From assembly GCA_012799425.1 (NCBI GenBank), contig JAAZLF010000706.1, forward strand, positions 1 to 6,804: a stretch of 6,804 bases of DNA, read 5' to 3'. Positions 1-5,955 of this stretch are shown here, one piece after another. A program made the translations under genes and the position numbers. The stretch is from Actinomycetales bacterium (lineage in GTDB: Bacteria > Actinomycetota > Actinomycetes > Actinomycetales > Dermabacteraceae). A model generated the notes under the pieces. It worked only from the letters and a program-made list of their open reading frames with translations. It made no database searches and was not told the DNA's origin. Position 1 is the first letter of the stretch; each line of letters begins with the position of its first letter.

Positions 1-1
1 C

Positions 2-85
2 AAATGGCCGTCGGGCGCCGTTCTCGTCGGGCGCGTCGCGGAGGTCTTCAGCTCTTCGCCCTCCGCCGCGTACGGAAGATGCTGA
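2..85 (+). CDS. possible C-terminal tail of an unidentified gene (doubtful)
   Basis: Read from base 2, the first 27 codons are open and end in TGA at 83-85. The frame has about 80 percent G or C at third positions, more than the other two plus-strand frames here. The tail (…GAVLVGRVAEVF…) is not Arg-rich like the other frames. I do not recognise a family. A minus-strand frame shares the same third-position sites and is also open from about 111 leftward, so base composition cannot tell the two apart. The left neighbour in the contig would settle it. Confidence 0.2.
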   Translation, partial: KWPSGAVLVGRVAEVFSSSPSAAYGRC

Positions 86-271
86 GGCGAGGGCGTGGCA
101 GGGGTGAGCAATCTGACCAGGTGAGTATCGGTACGACGTGGTCGTCCACCGGGCCGGCCTGGGGCCCGGGGTGGGGTCGCCCACGGCATCGGGGAACATC
201 ATGTGTTCAGATCGACCTCTTCTGTACGGCCTGGACGAGCATCATTGCTGGTCGCAGAGCTACCCGCACAG
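86..271. other. non-coding spacer left of the tRNA
   Basis: No convincing gene is seen. Open frames crossing this stretch run through the tRNA or are rich in Arg and Pro, as expected from random high-GC DNA. Two small dyads are present: ACGAC-GTG-GTCGT at 133-145 and GAACA-TCATG-TGTTC at 194-208. A GC-rich block lies at 150-180. The hairpin at 234-253 is listed separately. Confidence 0.5.
234..253 (-). terminator. possible hairpin terminator of the tRNA-Leu transcript
   Basis: On the minus strand, 18 bases past the tRNA 3' end, GACCAGCA and TGCTCGTC can pair around an ATGA loop, giving seven base pairs with one C-C mismatch. No U-tract follows, so this is a weak candidate. Termination without a U-tract is often proposed in high-GC actinobacteria, which is the main reason to list it. 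Confidence 0.25.
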
Positions 272-354
272 TGCCGGGTGCGGGACTCGAACCCGCACGC
301 CCTCTCGGACAGCGCATTTTGAGTGCGCCGCGTCTACCATTCCGCCAACCCGGC
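272..354 (-). tRNA. tRNA-Leu, anticodon CAA
   Basis: The reverse complement folds into a complete class II tRNA of 83 bases. The acceptor stem is GCCGGGT with ACCCGGC, followed by discriminator A (base 272). The D stem is GCG/CGC with a GAATGGTAGA loop. The anticodon stem is GCGCA/TGCGC around the loop CTCAAAA, so the anticodon is CAA (plus-strand 319-321) and it reads leucine UUG codons. The long variable arm (TGTCCGAGAGGGCGT) and the discriminator A are leucine traits. The T arm is GCGGG-TTCGAGT-CCCGC. The 3' CCA is not encoded (the genome reads CTG), so it must be added after transcription. UUG is a rare leucine codon in such high-GC genes, and this isoacceptor serves few sites. Confidence 0.97.
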
Positions 355-379
355 TGGCCCCCACGGGGGAGGGCTGGAT

Positions 380-385
380 TAGGAT
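380..385 (+). promoter_or_regulatory. candidate -10 box for pdtaR
   Basis: TAGGAT matches the TANNAT pattern of a sigma-70-type -10 element and would give a 5' leader of about 70 bases before the pdtaR ATG. No -35 resemblance is seen 16 to 18 bases upstream, where the tRNA gene begins. The same bases serve as the -10 candidate for the divergent tRNA, so at least one of the two readings may be accidental. Confidence 0.3.
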
Positions 386-409
386 ACCGCTGATGACCAC
401 CGGCCTTGA
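381..409 (-). promoter_or_regulatory. candidate promoter of tRNA-Leu
   Basis: On the minus strand a TATCCT hexamer (386-381) stands 26 bases before the mature tRNA 5' end, so a start near 374 would give a leader of about 20 bases for RNase P to remove. At a 17-base spacer the -35 position reads TCAAGG (409-404), a poor match to TTGACA. The call rests on the -10 box, its AT-rich surroundings and its good position. Confidence 0.4.
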
Positions 410-462
410 CCGCGTGGGTGCCCCGGCGCCCCGACAAGGCCCACTTCGAGACACAGGGCGAC

Positions 463-1113
463 ATGACTGACGATACGACTTCACTTCCCGACGACGCCCA
501 GGACGAGACCCTGGCGGAGGACAGCGCCCGGCCCCGCACGGCCGTGGTGGCCGAGGACGAGAGCCTCATCCGCATGGACATCGTCGAGACCCTCACCGAG
601 GCCGGCTATGACGTGGTCGCGGCCGTCGGCGACGGTGAGAGCGCCGTCGAGAAGGCGCGTGAGCTGCGCCCTGACATCGTCGTGATGGACGTGAAGATGC
701 CCCAGGTCGACGGTGTGACCGCCGCAGAGCGGATCGGTGAGGACAATCTCGCCCCTGTGGTCATGTTGACCGCATTCTCCCAGGCCGAGCTCGTCGAGCG
801 CGCCCGGGATGCCGGCGCGATGGCCTACGTGGTCAAGCCCTTCACCCCCGCGGACCTGCTGCCGGCGATCGAGATCGCGATCTCCCGCTTCCAGCAGATC
901 ACCCAGCTCGAGTCCGAGATCGCGGATCTGGGCGAGCGTTTCGAGACCCGCAAGCGCGTGGACCGTGCCAAGGGCCTGCTGCAGACCAACATGGGCCTGT
1001 CCGAGCCCGAGGCGTTCCGGTGGATCCAGAAGACGTCGATGGATCGTCGTCTGACCATGCGCGAGGTCGCTGACGCGGTCATCGATCAGCTGGGTGGCCA
1101 GGGCAAGGACTGA
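463..1113 (+). CDS. pdtaR: PdtaR-type response regulator with ANTAR RNA-binding domain
   Basis: The product is 216 residues, close to the approximately 205 of M. tuberculosis Rv1626. An acidic, low-complexity N-terminus (1-25) precedes a receiver domain (about 26-140). It holds the acidic pocket E31-D32, phospho-acceptor D76 in VVMDVKMP, T103 in MLTAF and K125 in VVKPF. A helical linker, probably coiled-coil (about 141-165), leads to an ANTAR domain (about 155-212) with RAKGLL (168-173) and an EAFRWI…REVADAVI segment. In this family, phosphorylation by the cytoplasmic kinase PdtaS activates binding of structured RNA and blocks terminators or ribosome sites. No PdtaS gene lies nearby, which is usual since the pair is normally split. 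The ATG at 463 is chosen because the only upstream option, TTG at 406, lies in sequence unlike the family and has no ribosome site; before 463 there is a weak AGGG four bases away. All phosphorylation residues are present, so it looks functional. Confidence 0.95.
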   Translation: MTDDTTSLPDDAQDETLAEDSARPRTAVVAEDESLIRMDIVETLTEAGYDVVAAVGDGESAVEKARELRPDIVVMDVKMPQVDGVTAAERIGEDNLAPVVMLTAFSQAELVERARDAGAMAYVVKPFTPADLLPAIEIAISRFQQITQLESEIADLGERFETRKRVDRAKGLLQTNMGLSEPEAFRWIQKTSMDRRLTMREVADAVIDQLGGQGKD

Positions 1114-1123
1114 GGCCACCCGG
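1090..1123 (+). terminator. strong hairpin straddling the pdtaR stop codon
   Basis: GGGTGGCC (1092-1099) and GGCCACCC (1114-1121) are perfect 8-base inverted arms. A U-G and a C-G pair extend them to ten pairs (1090-1123). The loop is 14 bases and contains the TGA stop. No U-tract follows (next bases TCTGGGG). It may be a U-less terminator or a partial barrier that lowers read-through into the lipoprotein gene 38 bases downstream. The coding part of the left arm (codons for LGGQ) may create the symmetry by chance. Confidence 0.4.
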
Positions 1124-1151
1124 TCTGGGGCACGCCGGGGGCGAGAGGGGC

Positions 1152-1186
1152 GATTCAGCGATGTCAGCGATGTCAGCGATGTCAGT
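1152..1186 (+). repeat. 9-base tandem repeat over the lipoprotein start codon
   Basis: The unit GATGTCAGC is present at 1160-1168 and 1169-1177, with an 8-of-9 copy at 1178-1186 and a shorter relative, GATTCAGC, at 1152-1159. Each full unit supplies an ATG in the same frame, giving Met-Ser-Ala repeats. Because the unit is three codons, gain or loss of copies keeps the frame but changes how many starts exist and how far the innermost one is from the AGGGG ribosome site. Confidence 0.9.
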
Positions 1187-2549
1187 CTCACGGCGATCCC
1201 TTGTGCGCGGGCTCGGGGCCGGTGTCCTCGGAGCGGGTGCCCTGACCGCGTGCGGTGAGGGCGGCCTCCGCCGCGGAGGACGGCGCGAGACCACCACCGC
1301 CCCGACGGCCGAGGCTCTCTCGGAGCCCGACGTCCCCCTGGTGATCGGCCAGATCGGGGCGAACTACGGCCGTATGGCCACGTTCGAGACGGCGATCAGC
1401 ATCTCGATCGCCTCCGCCGCGCTCGATACGAACGCCCGCTGGGGCGGCCTGTTCGGTCATGAGGTGGAGCTCGCCGAGCGCCATGTCATGCAGGAGCCGG
1501 GGGAGGACCTCGCACCGGTCATCCAGGACATGGCGGACTCCGGCGTCACCTGCGTGATCACGTCGATCGACGAAGAATCTCTGATCGAGGCGATGCCCGC
1601 TCTGGTCGACGCCGGGATGGCGGTGATCGACGTCTTCACCTCCGGACGGGATCTGCGCACCGCCGAGGTGCAGACGGCGAACCTGCTGGTCCGGCTGTGT
1701 CCCAGCGACGCGACCATGGCGGCGCAGTACGCCGAGATCGCCCTGGGCAGCTCCTCGGACCAGGCGGGGCCGCCCGGCTCGGTCGCCTACCTCTCCGAGG
1801 ACACCCTCCAGGGCAGGAGCCTGCTGTACGAGCTGGAGCAGATCCTGCATCCGCGAAGCGGAGAGATCGTCTCCGAACAGTTCTACGAGGTGGGTGACTT
1901 CGGGGACATCACGGCTCGCGTCGAGAAGGTCCTGGCCGACCCGCCGGCGCTGCTGGTCTTCAACGGCGGGGCGGAGGCGGCGCCGTTCCTGTCCGCCCTC
2001 TACTCCGCGACCCTCGACGGGGGCCAGCGCCCCGAGATCGAGTTCCCGAAACGGCTCTCGCCCGCGGCGACGATCGACTACTCGCAGCACGCGGTGGCCG
2101 AGGATCTGGTGCCCGGCTGCCTCGAATCGGCCACCGGATACGAGCCGGGGGACGAGCTCACGATCGAGCACGAGAACATGATGCTGAACCGCAGCACTGA
2201 GTTCCTGACCACCGGTTACGCCTACTCCCAGCACGGTTACGACGCCTTCGTGATGGCGTGCCTGGCCGCGCAGCACGCCCTCTCGGTGGAGGGGACGGCG
2301 TTGGCGGGAGCGCTGCCGGCGATCCTCACGGGCTCAGAGAAGTGCTCCGACTACGGAACGTGCCGCAGCGTGATGCAGATGGCTCTGGAGTCGCAGGACC
2401 GCGCCACGGTCGCCTACACCGGCAGGATGGGGTCGCTCGAGCTGGGTCCGCACTCGGATGCGCGAGTCGGTCAGATGCGCGAGTACACGTGGTCCGAGTC
2501 GAACGAGATGGAGGCCGGCAACGGCACGAGCTTCGAGGCTCCGGAGTGA
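1161..2549 (+). CDS. Tat-exported lipoprotein, branched-chain amino acid-type substrate-binding protein (type 1 periplasmic fold)
   Basis: The product is 462 residues. The N-terminus has a twin-arginine motif (SRRSLVR, 10-16), a Gly/Ala-rich hydrophobic core and a lipobox LTAC with Cys31, so it should be exported folded by Tat and anchored by lipid on the outer face of the membrane. The mature part starts with a flexible Gly/Arg/Thr-rich linker (32-55). Next is PLVIGQIGANYG (59-70), like strand 1 of Leu/Ile/Val-binding proteins, then two lobes, with the family-like segment YAYSQHGYDAFVMACLAA (353-370) and a CSDYGTC pair (Cys395, Cys401) that could form a disulfide. The ligand is unknown: amino acid, urea or another small polar solute. 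It starts 47 bases after pdtaR, so it may be co-transcribed. No permease or ATPase gene adjoins it. Three in-frame ATGs (1161, 1170, 1179) arise from a tandem repeat; the first is chosen because AGGGG (1146-1150) is 10 bases upstream. Confidence 0.85.
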   Translation: MSAMSAMSVSRRSLVRGLGAGVLGAGALTACGEGGLRRGGRRETTTAPTAEALSEPDVPLVIGQIGANYGRMATFETAISISIASAALDTNARWGGLFGHEVELAERHVMQEPGEDLAPVIQDMADSGVTCVITSIDEESLIEAMPALVDAGMAVIDVFTSGRDLRTAEVQTANLLVRLCPSDATMAAQYAEIALGSSSDQAGPPGSVAYLSEDTLQGRSLLYELEQILHPRSGEIVSEQFYEVGDFGDITARVEKVLADPPALLVFNGGAEAAPFLSALYSATLDGGQRPEIEFPKRLSPAATIDYSQHAVAEDLVPGCLESATGYEPGDELTIEHENMMLNRSTEFLTTGYAYSQHGYDAFVMACLAAQHALSVEGTALAGALPAILTGSEKCSDYGTCRSVMQMALESQDRATVAYTGRMGSLELGPHSDARVGQMREYTWSESNEMEAGNGTSFEAPE

Positions 2550-2568
2550 TGGGGGCTGTGCGCGCAGG

Positions 2569-3036
2569 TCAGCGCGGCGGCAGCAGCTGCGTCGAGACGG
2601 TGACGGTGCTCAGCAGCGTGCCCGCCTCGTCGTGGACGTCCACGAGGTAGCTGGCGACCTGACGACCCAGGTGCCGCGGGCTGCACGTCGCGGTGACGGT
2701 GCCCTGTCGGGCCGAACGATGATGCAGGGCGGAGACCGCAGTGCCCACGGCTTGCGCGCCCTCGCCGTGGACCCCTCTGGCCTGCACGATCGCGGCGAAG
2801 GAGGCGATGGTCTCGGCCAGCGCGATCGTCGCCCCTCCGTGCAGCAGCCCGGCCGGCTGCAGGTTCCCCTCCACGGGCATGCTCGCGGTCCCGCCGGAGC
2901 GGTCCAGCGTCAGCAGCTCGATCCCGCACCGCTCCAGCAGCGTGCCGTGCAGCAGGGGAGCGAAGTGGGCTCTCAGCTCCTCGCTGATCGGCGGAGGGAC
3001 GGAAGCGGTCTCTGACGGGTCTGGGCAGGCGGTCAT
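2569..3036 (-). CDS. hot-dog fold acyl-CoA thioesterase, YdiI/EntH/MenI type
   Basis: The product is 155 residues, a normal length for the family. The core QPAGLLHGGATIALAET (60-76) matches the E. coli YdiI/EntH pattern QPFGLLHGGASVVLAET with exact spacing of Gln60, His66 and Glu75, the residues that in those enzymes activate water and bind the thioester. A second block, HHRSARQGTV…HLGRQVASYLVDVHDE (105-136), also follows YdiI. Such enzymes hydrolyse aromatic or other acyl-CoA thioesters; YdiI-like members cleave 1,4-dihydroxy-2-naphthoyl-CoA in menaquinone synthesis. Actinobacteria use menaquinone, so that role is possible, but the context (convergent to the lipoprotein by 19 bases, divergent from polA) gives no support. 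No clear ribosome site precedes the ATG; an in-frame GTG at 3081 would add an Arg/Pro-rich stretch unlike the family. Confidence 0.88.
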   Translation of the reverse strand: MTACPDPSETASVPPPISEELRAHFAPLLHGTLLERCGIELLTLDRSGGTASMPVEGNLQPAGLLHGGATIALAETIASFAAIVQARGVHGEGAQAVGTAVSALHHRSARQGTVTATCSPRHLGRQVASYLVDVHDEAGTLLSTVTVSTQLLPPR

Positions 3037-3079
3037 GGCACGAGGGTGCCACAGCCGACCCCGGCGAGCGGGCGTCGGC
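3037..3079. promoter_or_regulatory. dyad-rich divergent region between thioesterase and polA
   Basis: The 65 bases between the two start codons must hold both promoters unless either gene is leaderless, but no -10 or -35 box is recognisable. Two inverted repeats are visible. GGCAC-GAGG-GTGCC (3037-3050) directly abuts the thioesterase ATG. GCCGAC-N14-GTCGGC (3054-3079) has further partial pairing inside. They could be a repressor site or leader hairpins. Confidence 0.35.
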
Positions 3080-3086
3080 ACGGCAT

Positions 3087-3100
3087 GGGAGACTGCTCCT
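3087..3100 (+). promoter_or_regulatory. polA ribosome binding site within a small hairpin
   Basis: GGGAGA (3087-3092) lies nine bases before the polA ATG and is the only candidate ribosome site. Its GGAG (3088-3091) is exactly complementary to CTCC (3096-3099) across the loop ACTG, with a G-U pair extending the stem. Partial masking of the site could keep polymerase I translation low. Confidence 0.5.
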
Positions 3101-3101
3101 C

Positions 3102-5819
3102 ATGACTGCGAGCGACACCGACGACCAGCGCATCCTCCTCATCGATGGGCACGCGATGGCCTTCCGCGCCTTCTTCGCGCTGCCCGCCGACGGCTTCAGC
3201 GACGGCAGGGGTCAGGCCACCAACGCGGTCTACGGCTTCACCCGCATGATCATCAATGTGGTCGCCTCCGAGCGGCCCACCCATATCGCAGTCGCCTTCG
3301 ACCTGCCCGGCGGCACATTCCGCGACCGCATCTACGACCAGTACAAGGGCGGGCGGGACGAGACCCCGCCCGCATTCCACGGCCAGATCGATCTGATCAT
3401 GCAGGTGCTGGACGCGCTGGGCGTGCGCTGGCTGACGTACCCGGACTACGAGGCCGACGACATCATCGCCACGCTCGCCACCCGCGCCGAGGAGGCGGGG
3501 AGCGAGGCCCTGATCGTCTCGAGCGACCGCGACGCCCTCCAGCTGGTCGGGGAGAAGGTCACCCTGCTGCAGCCCATCAAGGGCGTCACGGAGATGCGGC
3601 GGATGACCCCCGCAGGCGTGCTCGAGAAGTACGGTGTGACCCCGGAGCAGTACCCGGACCTCGCCGCGCTGGTGGGCGAGGCGGCGGACAACCTCCCGGG
3701 TGTGCCGGGCGTCGGCCCGAAGACCGCTGCGAAGTGGATCTCCCTGTACGGCGACCTGCCCGGTGTCATCGCCCATGCCGACGAGATCAAGGGCAAGGCG
3801 GGCCAGGCCCTGCGCGACCACCTCGAGGCGGTCGAGCGGAACCGACTGATGAACGCCGCATTCACGACTCTCGACCTGCCTGAGGACCCTGCGCACTACG
3901 CCCTCGGCGGCGGGGACCGTGCCCGTGTGCTCGACGTGTTCGACGATCTCGCCTTCGGCGACACCATCCGCCGGGATCTGCCGGCGGCGCTGCTGGGGGA
4001 GACCGTCGCGGAGGCTGCCGCTGATCAGGAGCTCCAGGAGTCGGAGGTGCTCACGATCGACAGCGCGGAGGCGCTGGACGAGCTGCTCGGCACCGACGCA
4101 GAGGTGCTGGCACTGGACGTCTCCGAGGATGTGCGGGGCGGCCCGCTGCTCGGTCTCGCCACGGCCACGGCGAGCGGGGCGGTCCAGCTCTCGACCCTGG
4201 ACTCCGAGGCCTCCACCGCTCTGGCCGCCGCGTTCGATGGTGTGCATCAGATCCTGGTGGCCGATGCCGCCGGGATCCGTTCCTGGCTGGCGGAGAACGG
4301 GTACCGTCCCGGTGCGGCGATGCGGGACCTCTCGCTCGAGTCCTTCGTGCTGCGTCCCGGGGCACGCAGCTACGACACCGAGGCGCTGGGCACGGACCTG
4401 GGCGGGGCGAGCTTCGAGCCGCGCCCCCGCAAGCCCGCTCCCACCACCCTGAAGAAGGAGACCCCCGAGGTGCGCGCGGAGCATGTCGCCCGCGCGGGGG
4501 CGCGTCTGGCCACGGCCGCCTCCGCCCTGCACCCGGCCGCCGCCGAGCTCTCCTCCCGCCTCGAGCAGGCTCCTTGGGCGCGCAGCATCCTCGATGATCT
4601 CGAGCGGCCCCTGCAGGGGATCCTCGAGACGATGCACCAGCGGGGCATCGCTCTGGACAGCGCGGCGCTGGCCGCCCTGCGAGAGGAGTTCGAGGGCTTC
4701 GTCGCGCAGGCCAAGCGCGAGGCCGGCCAGATCGTGGGGGAGGAGGTCAACCTCTCCTCCCCGAAGCAGCTCCAGGTGGTGCTGTTCGAGACCCTCGCCC
4801 TCCCCACCACGCGCAAGATCTCCTCGGGCCATTCGACCGATGCGGAGTCCCTCACGGATCTCCAGGAGGCCCTCGACCCGGAGTCCGCGGGCCACCGGTT
4901 CCTGTCGTGGCTGCTGCGCTTCCGAGAGATGAGCAAGCTGACCGGATACCTCGTGGGTCTGGACAAGGTGGTCGACGAGAACTCGCGCGTGCACACCACG
5001 TTCCAGCAGACGGCCGCTGCGACCGGCCGCCTCGCCTCCACCGAGCCGAACCTCCAGAACATCCCCGTGCGCACCTCCGAGGGGCAGCGCATCCGCGACG
5101 TCTTCGTCGCCGGTCAGGGGTACGAGACGCTGCTGACCGCGGACTACTCGCAGATCGAGATGCGCATCATGGCTCACCTTTCCGAGGACGAGGGCCTGAT
5201 CGAGGCCTTCAACTCGGGGGAGGACCTGCACAACTTCGTCGCCTCCCGGGTCTTCGGCGTGAGCCCGGATGCGGTCGATCCCGCCATGCGCTCGAAGACC
5301 AAGGCGGTCAGCTACGGTCTCGCCTACGGCCTCTCCGCCTTCGGGCTCTCGCGTCAGCTGCGCATCTCCCGCGCCGAGGCGACGTCGCTGCGGGACGGCT
5401 ACTTCGAGCGTTTCGGGGGAGTGCGCGACTACCTCCACGAGACCGTGGAGACGGCCCGGGCCACCGGCTACACCGAGACCCTCCTCGGCCGGCGGCGGTA
5501 CCTGCCGGACCTCACCTCCGACAACCGTCAGCGCCGGGAGAACGCCGAGCGCGTCGCGCTGAACTCTCCGATCCAAGGCAGCGCGGCGGACATCATCAAG
5601 CTCGCGATGCTGGCGGTCGAGAGCCGCATGCGGGAGGCGCAGCTGACCTCCCGCATGCTCCTGCAGGTGCATGACGAGCTCGTGATCGAGGTCGCCGCCG
5701 GGGAGCTGGATCAGGTTCGGCGGATCGTGGAGGAGGGCATGGACTCGGCCTATGAGCTGTCCGTCCCGCTCGAGGTCGGCATCGGGACCGGCCGCACCTG
5801 GCGCGAGGCCGCGCACTGA
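3102..5819 (+). CDS. polA: DNA polymerase I
   Basis: The product is 905 residues, full length. It removes RNA primers and fills gaps in replication and excision repair. The N-terminal 5' nuclease (1 to about 295) has LLIDGHAMAFRAFF with D15, D67 in AFDLPGG, YEADD (116-120), SSDRD (140-144) and the helix-hairpin-helix GVPGVGPKTAAKW (200-212). The middle domain (about 315-445) has the 3'-5' exonuclease fold region but not its catalytic DxE: the matching site reads LALDVSED, so proofreading should be absent. The polymerase domain (about 490-905) has TAATGRLAS (638-646), motif A DYSQIEMR (681-688), motif B R730-K734-Y738-Y742 and motif C VHDEL (856-860). Tyr738 stands where E. coli has Phe762. 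The gene is divergent from the thioesterase; a 266-base spacer separates it from rpsA. ATG 3102 is the first in frame, with GGGAGA nine bases upstream. Confidence 0.98.
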   Translation: MTASDTDDQRILLIDGHAMAFRAFFALPADGFSDGRGQATNAVYGFTRMIINVVASERPTHIAVAFDLPGGTFRDRIYDQYKGGRDETPPAFHGQIDLIMQVLDALGVRWLTYPDYEADDIIATLATRAEEAGSEALIVSSDRDALQLVGEKVTLLQPIKGVTEMRRMTPAGVLEKYGVTPEQYPDLAALVGEAADNLPGVPGVGPKTAAKWISLYGDLPGVIAHADEIKGKAGQALRDHLEAVERNRLMNAAFTTLDLPEDPAHYALGGGDRARVLDVFDDLAFGDTIRRDLPAALLGETVAEAAADQELQESEVLTIDSAEALDELLGTDAEVLALDVSEDVRGGPLLGLATATASGAVQLSTLDSEASTALAAAFDGVHQILVADAAGIRSWLAENGYRPGAAMRDLSLESFVLRPGARSYDTEALGTDLGGASFEPRPRKPAPTTLKKETPEVRAEHVARAGARLATAASALHPAAAELSSRLEQAPWARSILDDLERPLQGILETMHQRGIALDSAALAALREEFEGFVAQAKREAGQIVGEEVNLSSPKQLQVVLFETLALPTTRKISSGHSTDAESLTDLQEALDPESAGHRFLSWLLRFREMSKLTGYLVGLDKVVDENSRVHTTFQQTAAATGRLASTEPNLQNIPVRTSEGQRIRDVFVAGQGYETLLTADYSQIEMRIMAHLSEDEGLIEAFNSGEDLHNFVASRVFGVSPDAVDPAMRSKTKAVSYGLAYGLSAFGLSRQLRISRAEATSLRDGYFERFGGVRDYLHETVETARATGYTETLLGRRRYLPDLTSDNRQRRENAERVALNSPIQGSAADIIKLAMLAVESRMREAQLTSRMLLQVHDELVIEVAAGELDQVRRIVEEGMDSAYELSVPLEVGIGTGRTWREAAH

Positions 5820-5821
5820 AC

Positions 5822-5847
5822 CCGGTGCCCGCCTCCACGGCCACCGG
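5822..5847 (+). terminator. possible polA terminator hairpin
   Basis: CCGGTG (5822-5827) and CACCGG (5842-5847) are perfect 6-base inverted arms two bases after the polA stop. Two inner C-G pairs are possible after one mismatch. The remaining loop is about eight bases. There is no U-tract, so termination is only inferred from position. Confidence 0.35.
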
Positions 5848-5943
5848 AGCGATGAGGAGTGACCTGGGGTGACCAGGACGGATCTCACATCCCCGAAGCC
5901 CTCCGGGCCGCTGTGCACCCTCGCGGATCCTCGGCCGGGCTGT

Positions 5944-5949
5944 TAGGCT
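5944..5949 (+). promoter_or_regulatory. candidate -10 box of rpsA
   Basis: TAGGCT, preceded by TGT, is the best -10-like hexamer in the polA-rpsA spacer and sits in its only AT-richer patch, next to the palindrome TTCGAA. A start around 5956 would give a leader of about 130 bases. No good -35 hexamer is seen 16 to 18 bases upstream. Confidence 0.4.
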
Positions 5950-5955
5950 TTCGAA

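Noticed and set aside
272..354. tRNA-Leu as an integration site of a mobile element
   Set aside because: No integrase gene and no repeated copy of the tRNA 3' end are seen inside the window.
4..393. Open frame across the left spacer and the tRNA
   Set aside because: It is Arg/Gly-rich, has poor third-position GC, and runs through the antisense of a clear tRNA gene.
406..411. TTGACC as a -35 box for pdtaR
   Set aside because: At 16 to 19 bases downstream only C-rich sequence is found, with no -10-like hexamer, and the start would fall very near or past the ATG.
406..462. Upstream TTG start for pdtaR adding 19 residues
   Set aside because: No ribosome site is present, the added residues do not resemble the family, and ATG 463 gives a normal length.
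481..1191. Open frame on the minus strand opposite pdtaR
   Set aside because: It has no family features; the sense strand encodes a complete receiver plus ANTAR protein.
1188..2276. Long open frame on the minus strand opposite the lipoprotein gene
   Set aside because: It has no recognisable domain, and the plus strand encodes a full lipoprotein with signal and family motifs; it is a mirror-frame artefact.
3037..3081. Thioesterase start at the upstream GTG (3081)
   Set aside because: It adds an Arg/Pro-rich 15-residue extension; an AGGAG exists but 14 bases away, too far, and those bases belong to the polA start region.
3033..5918. Very long open frame on the minus strand opposite polA
   Set aside because: Its composition (His, Arg, Gly, Leu rich) is that of the mirrored frame of a high-GC gene; polA on the plus strand has every family motif.
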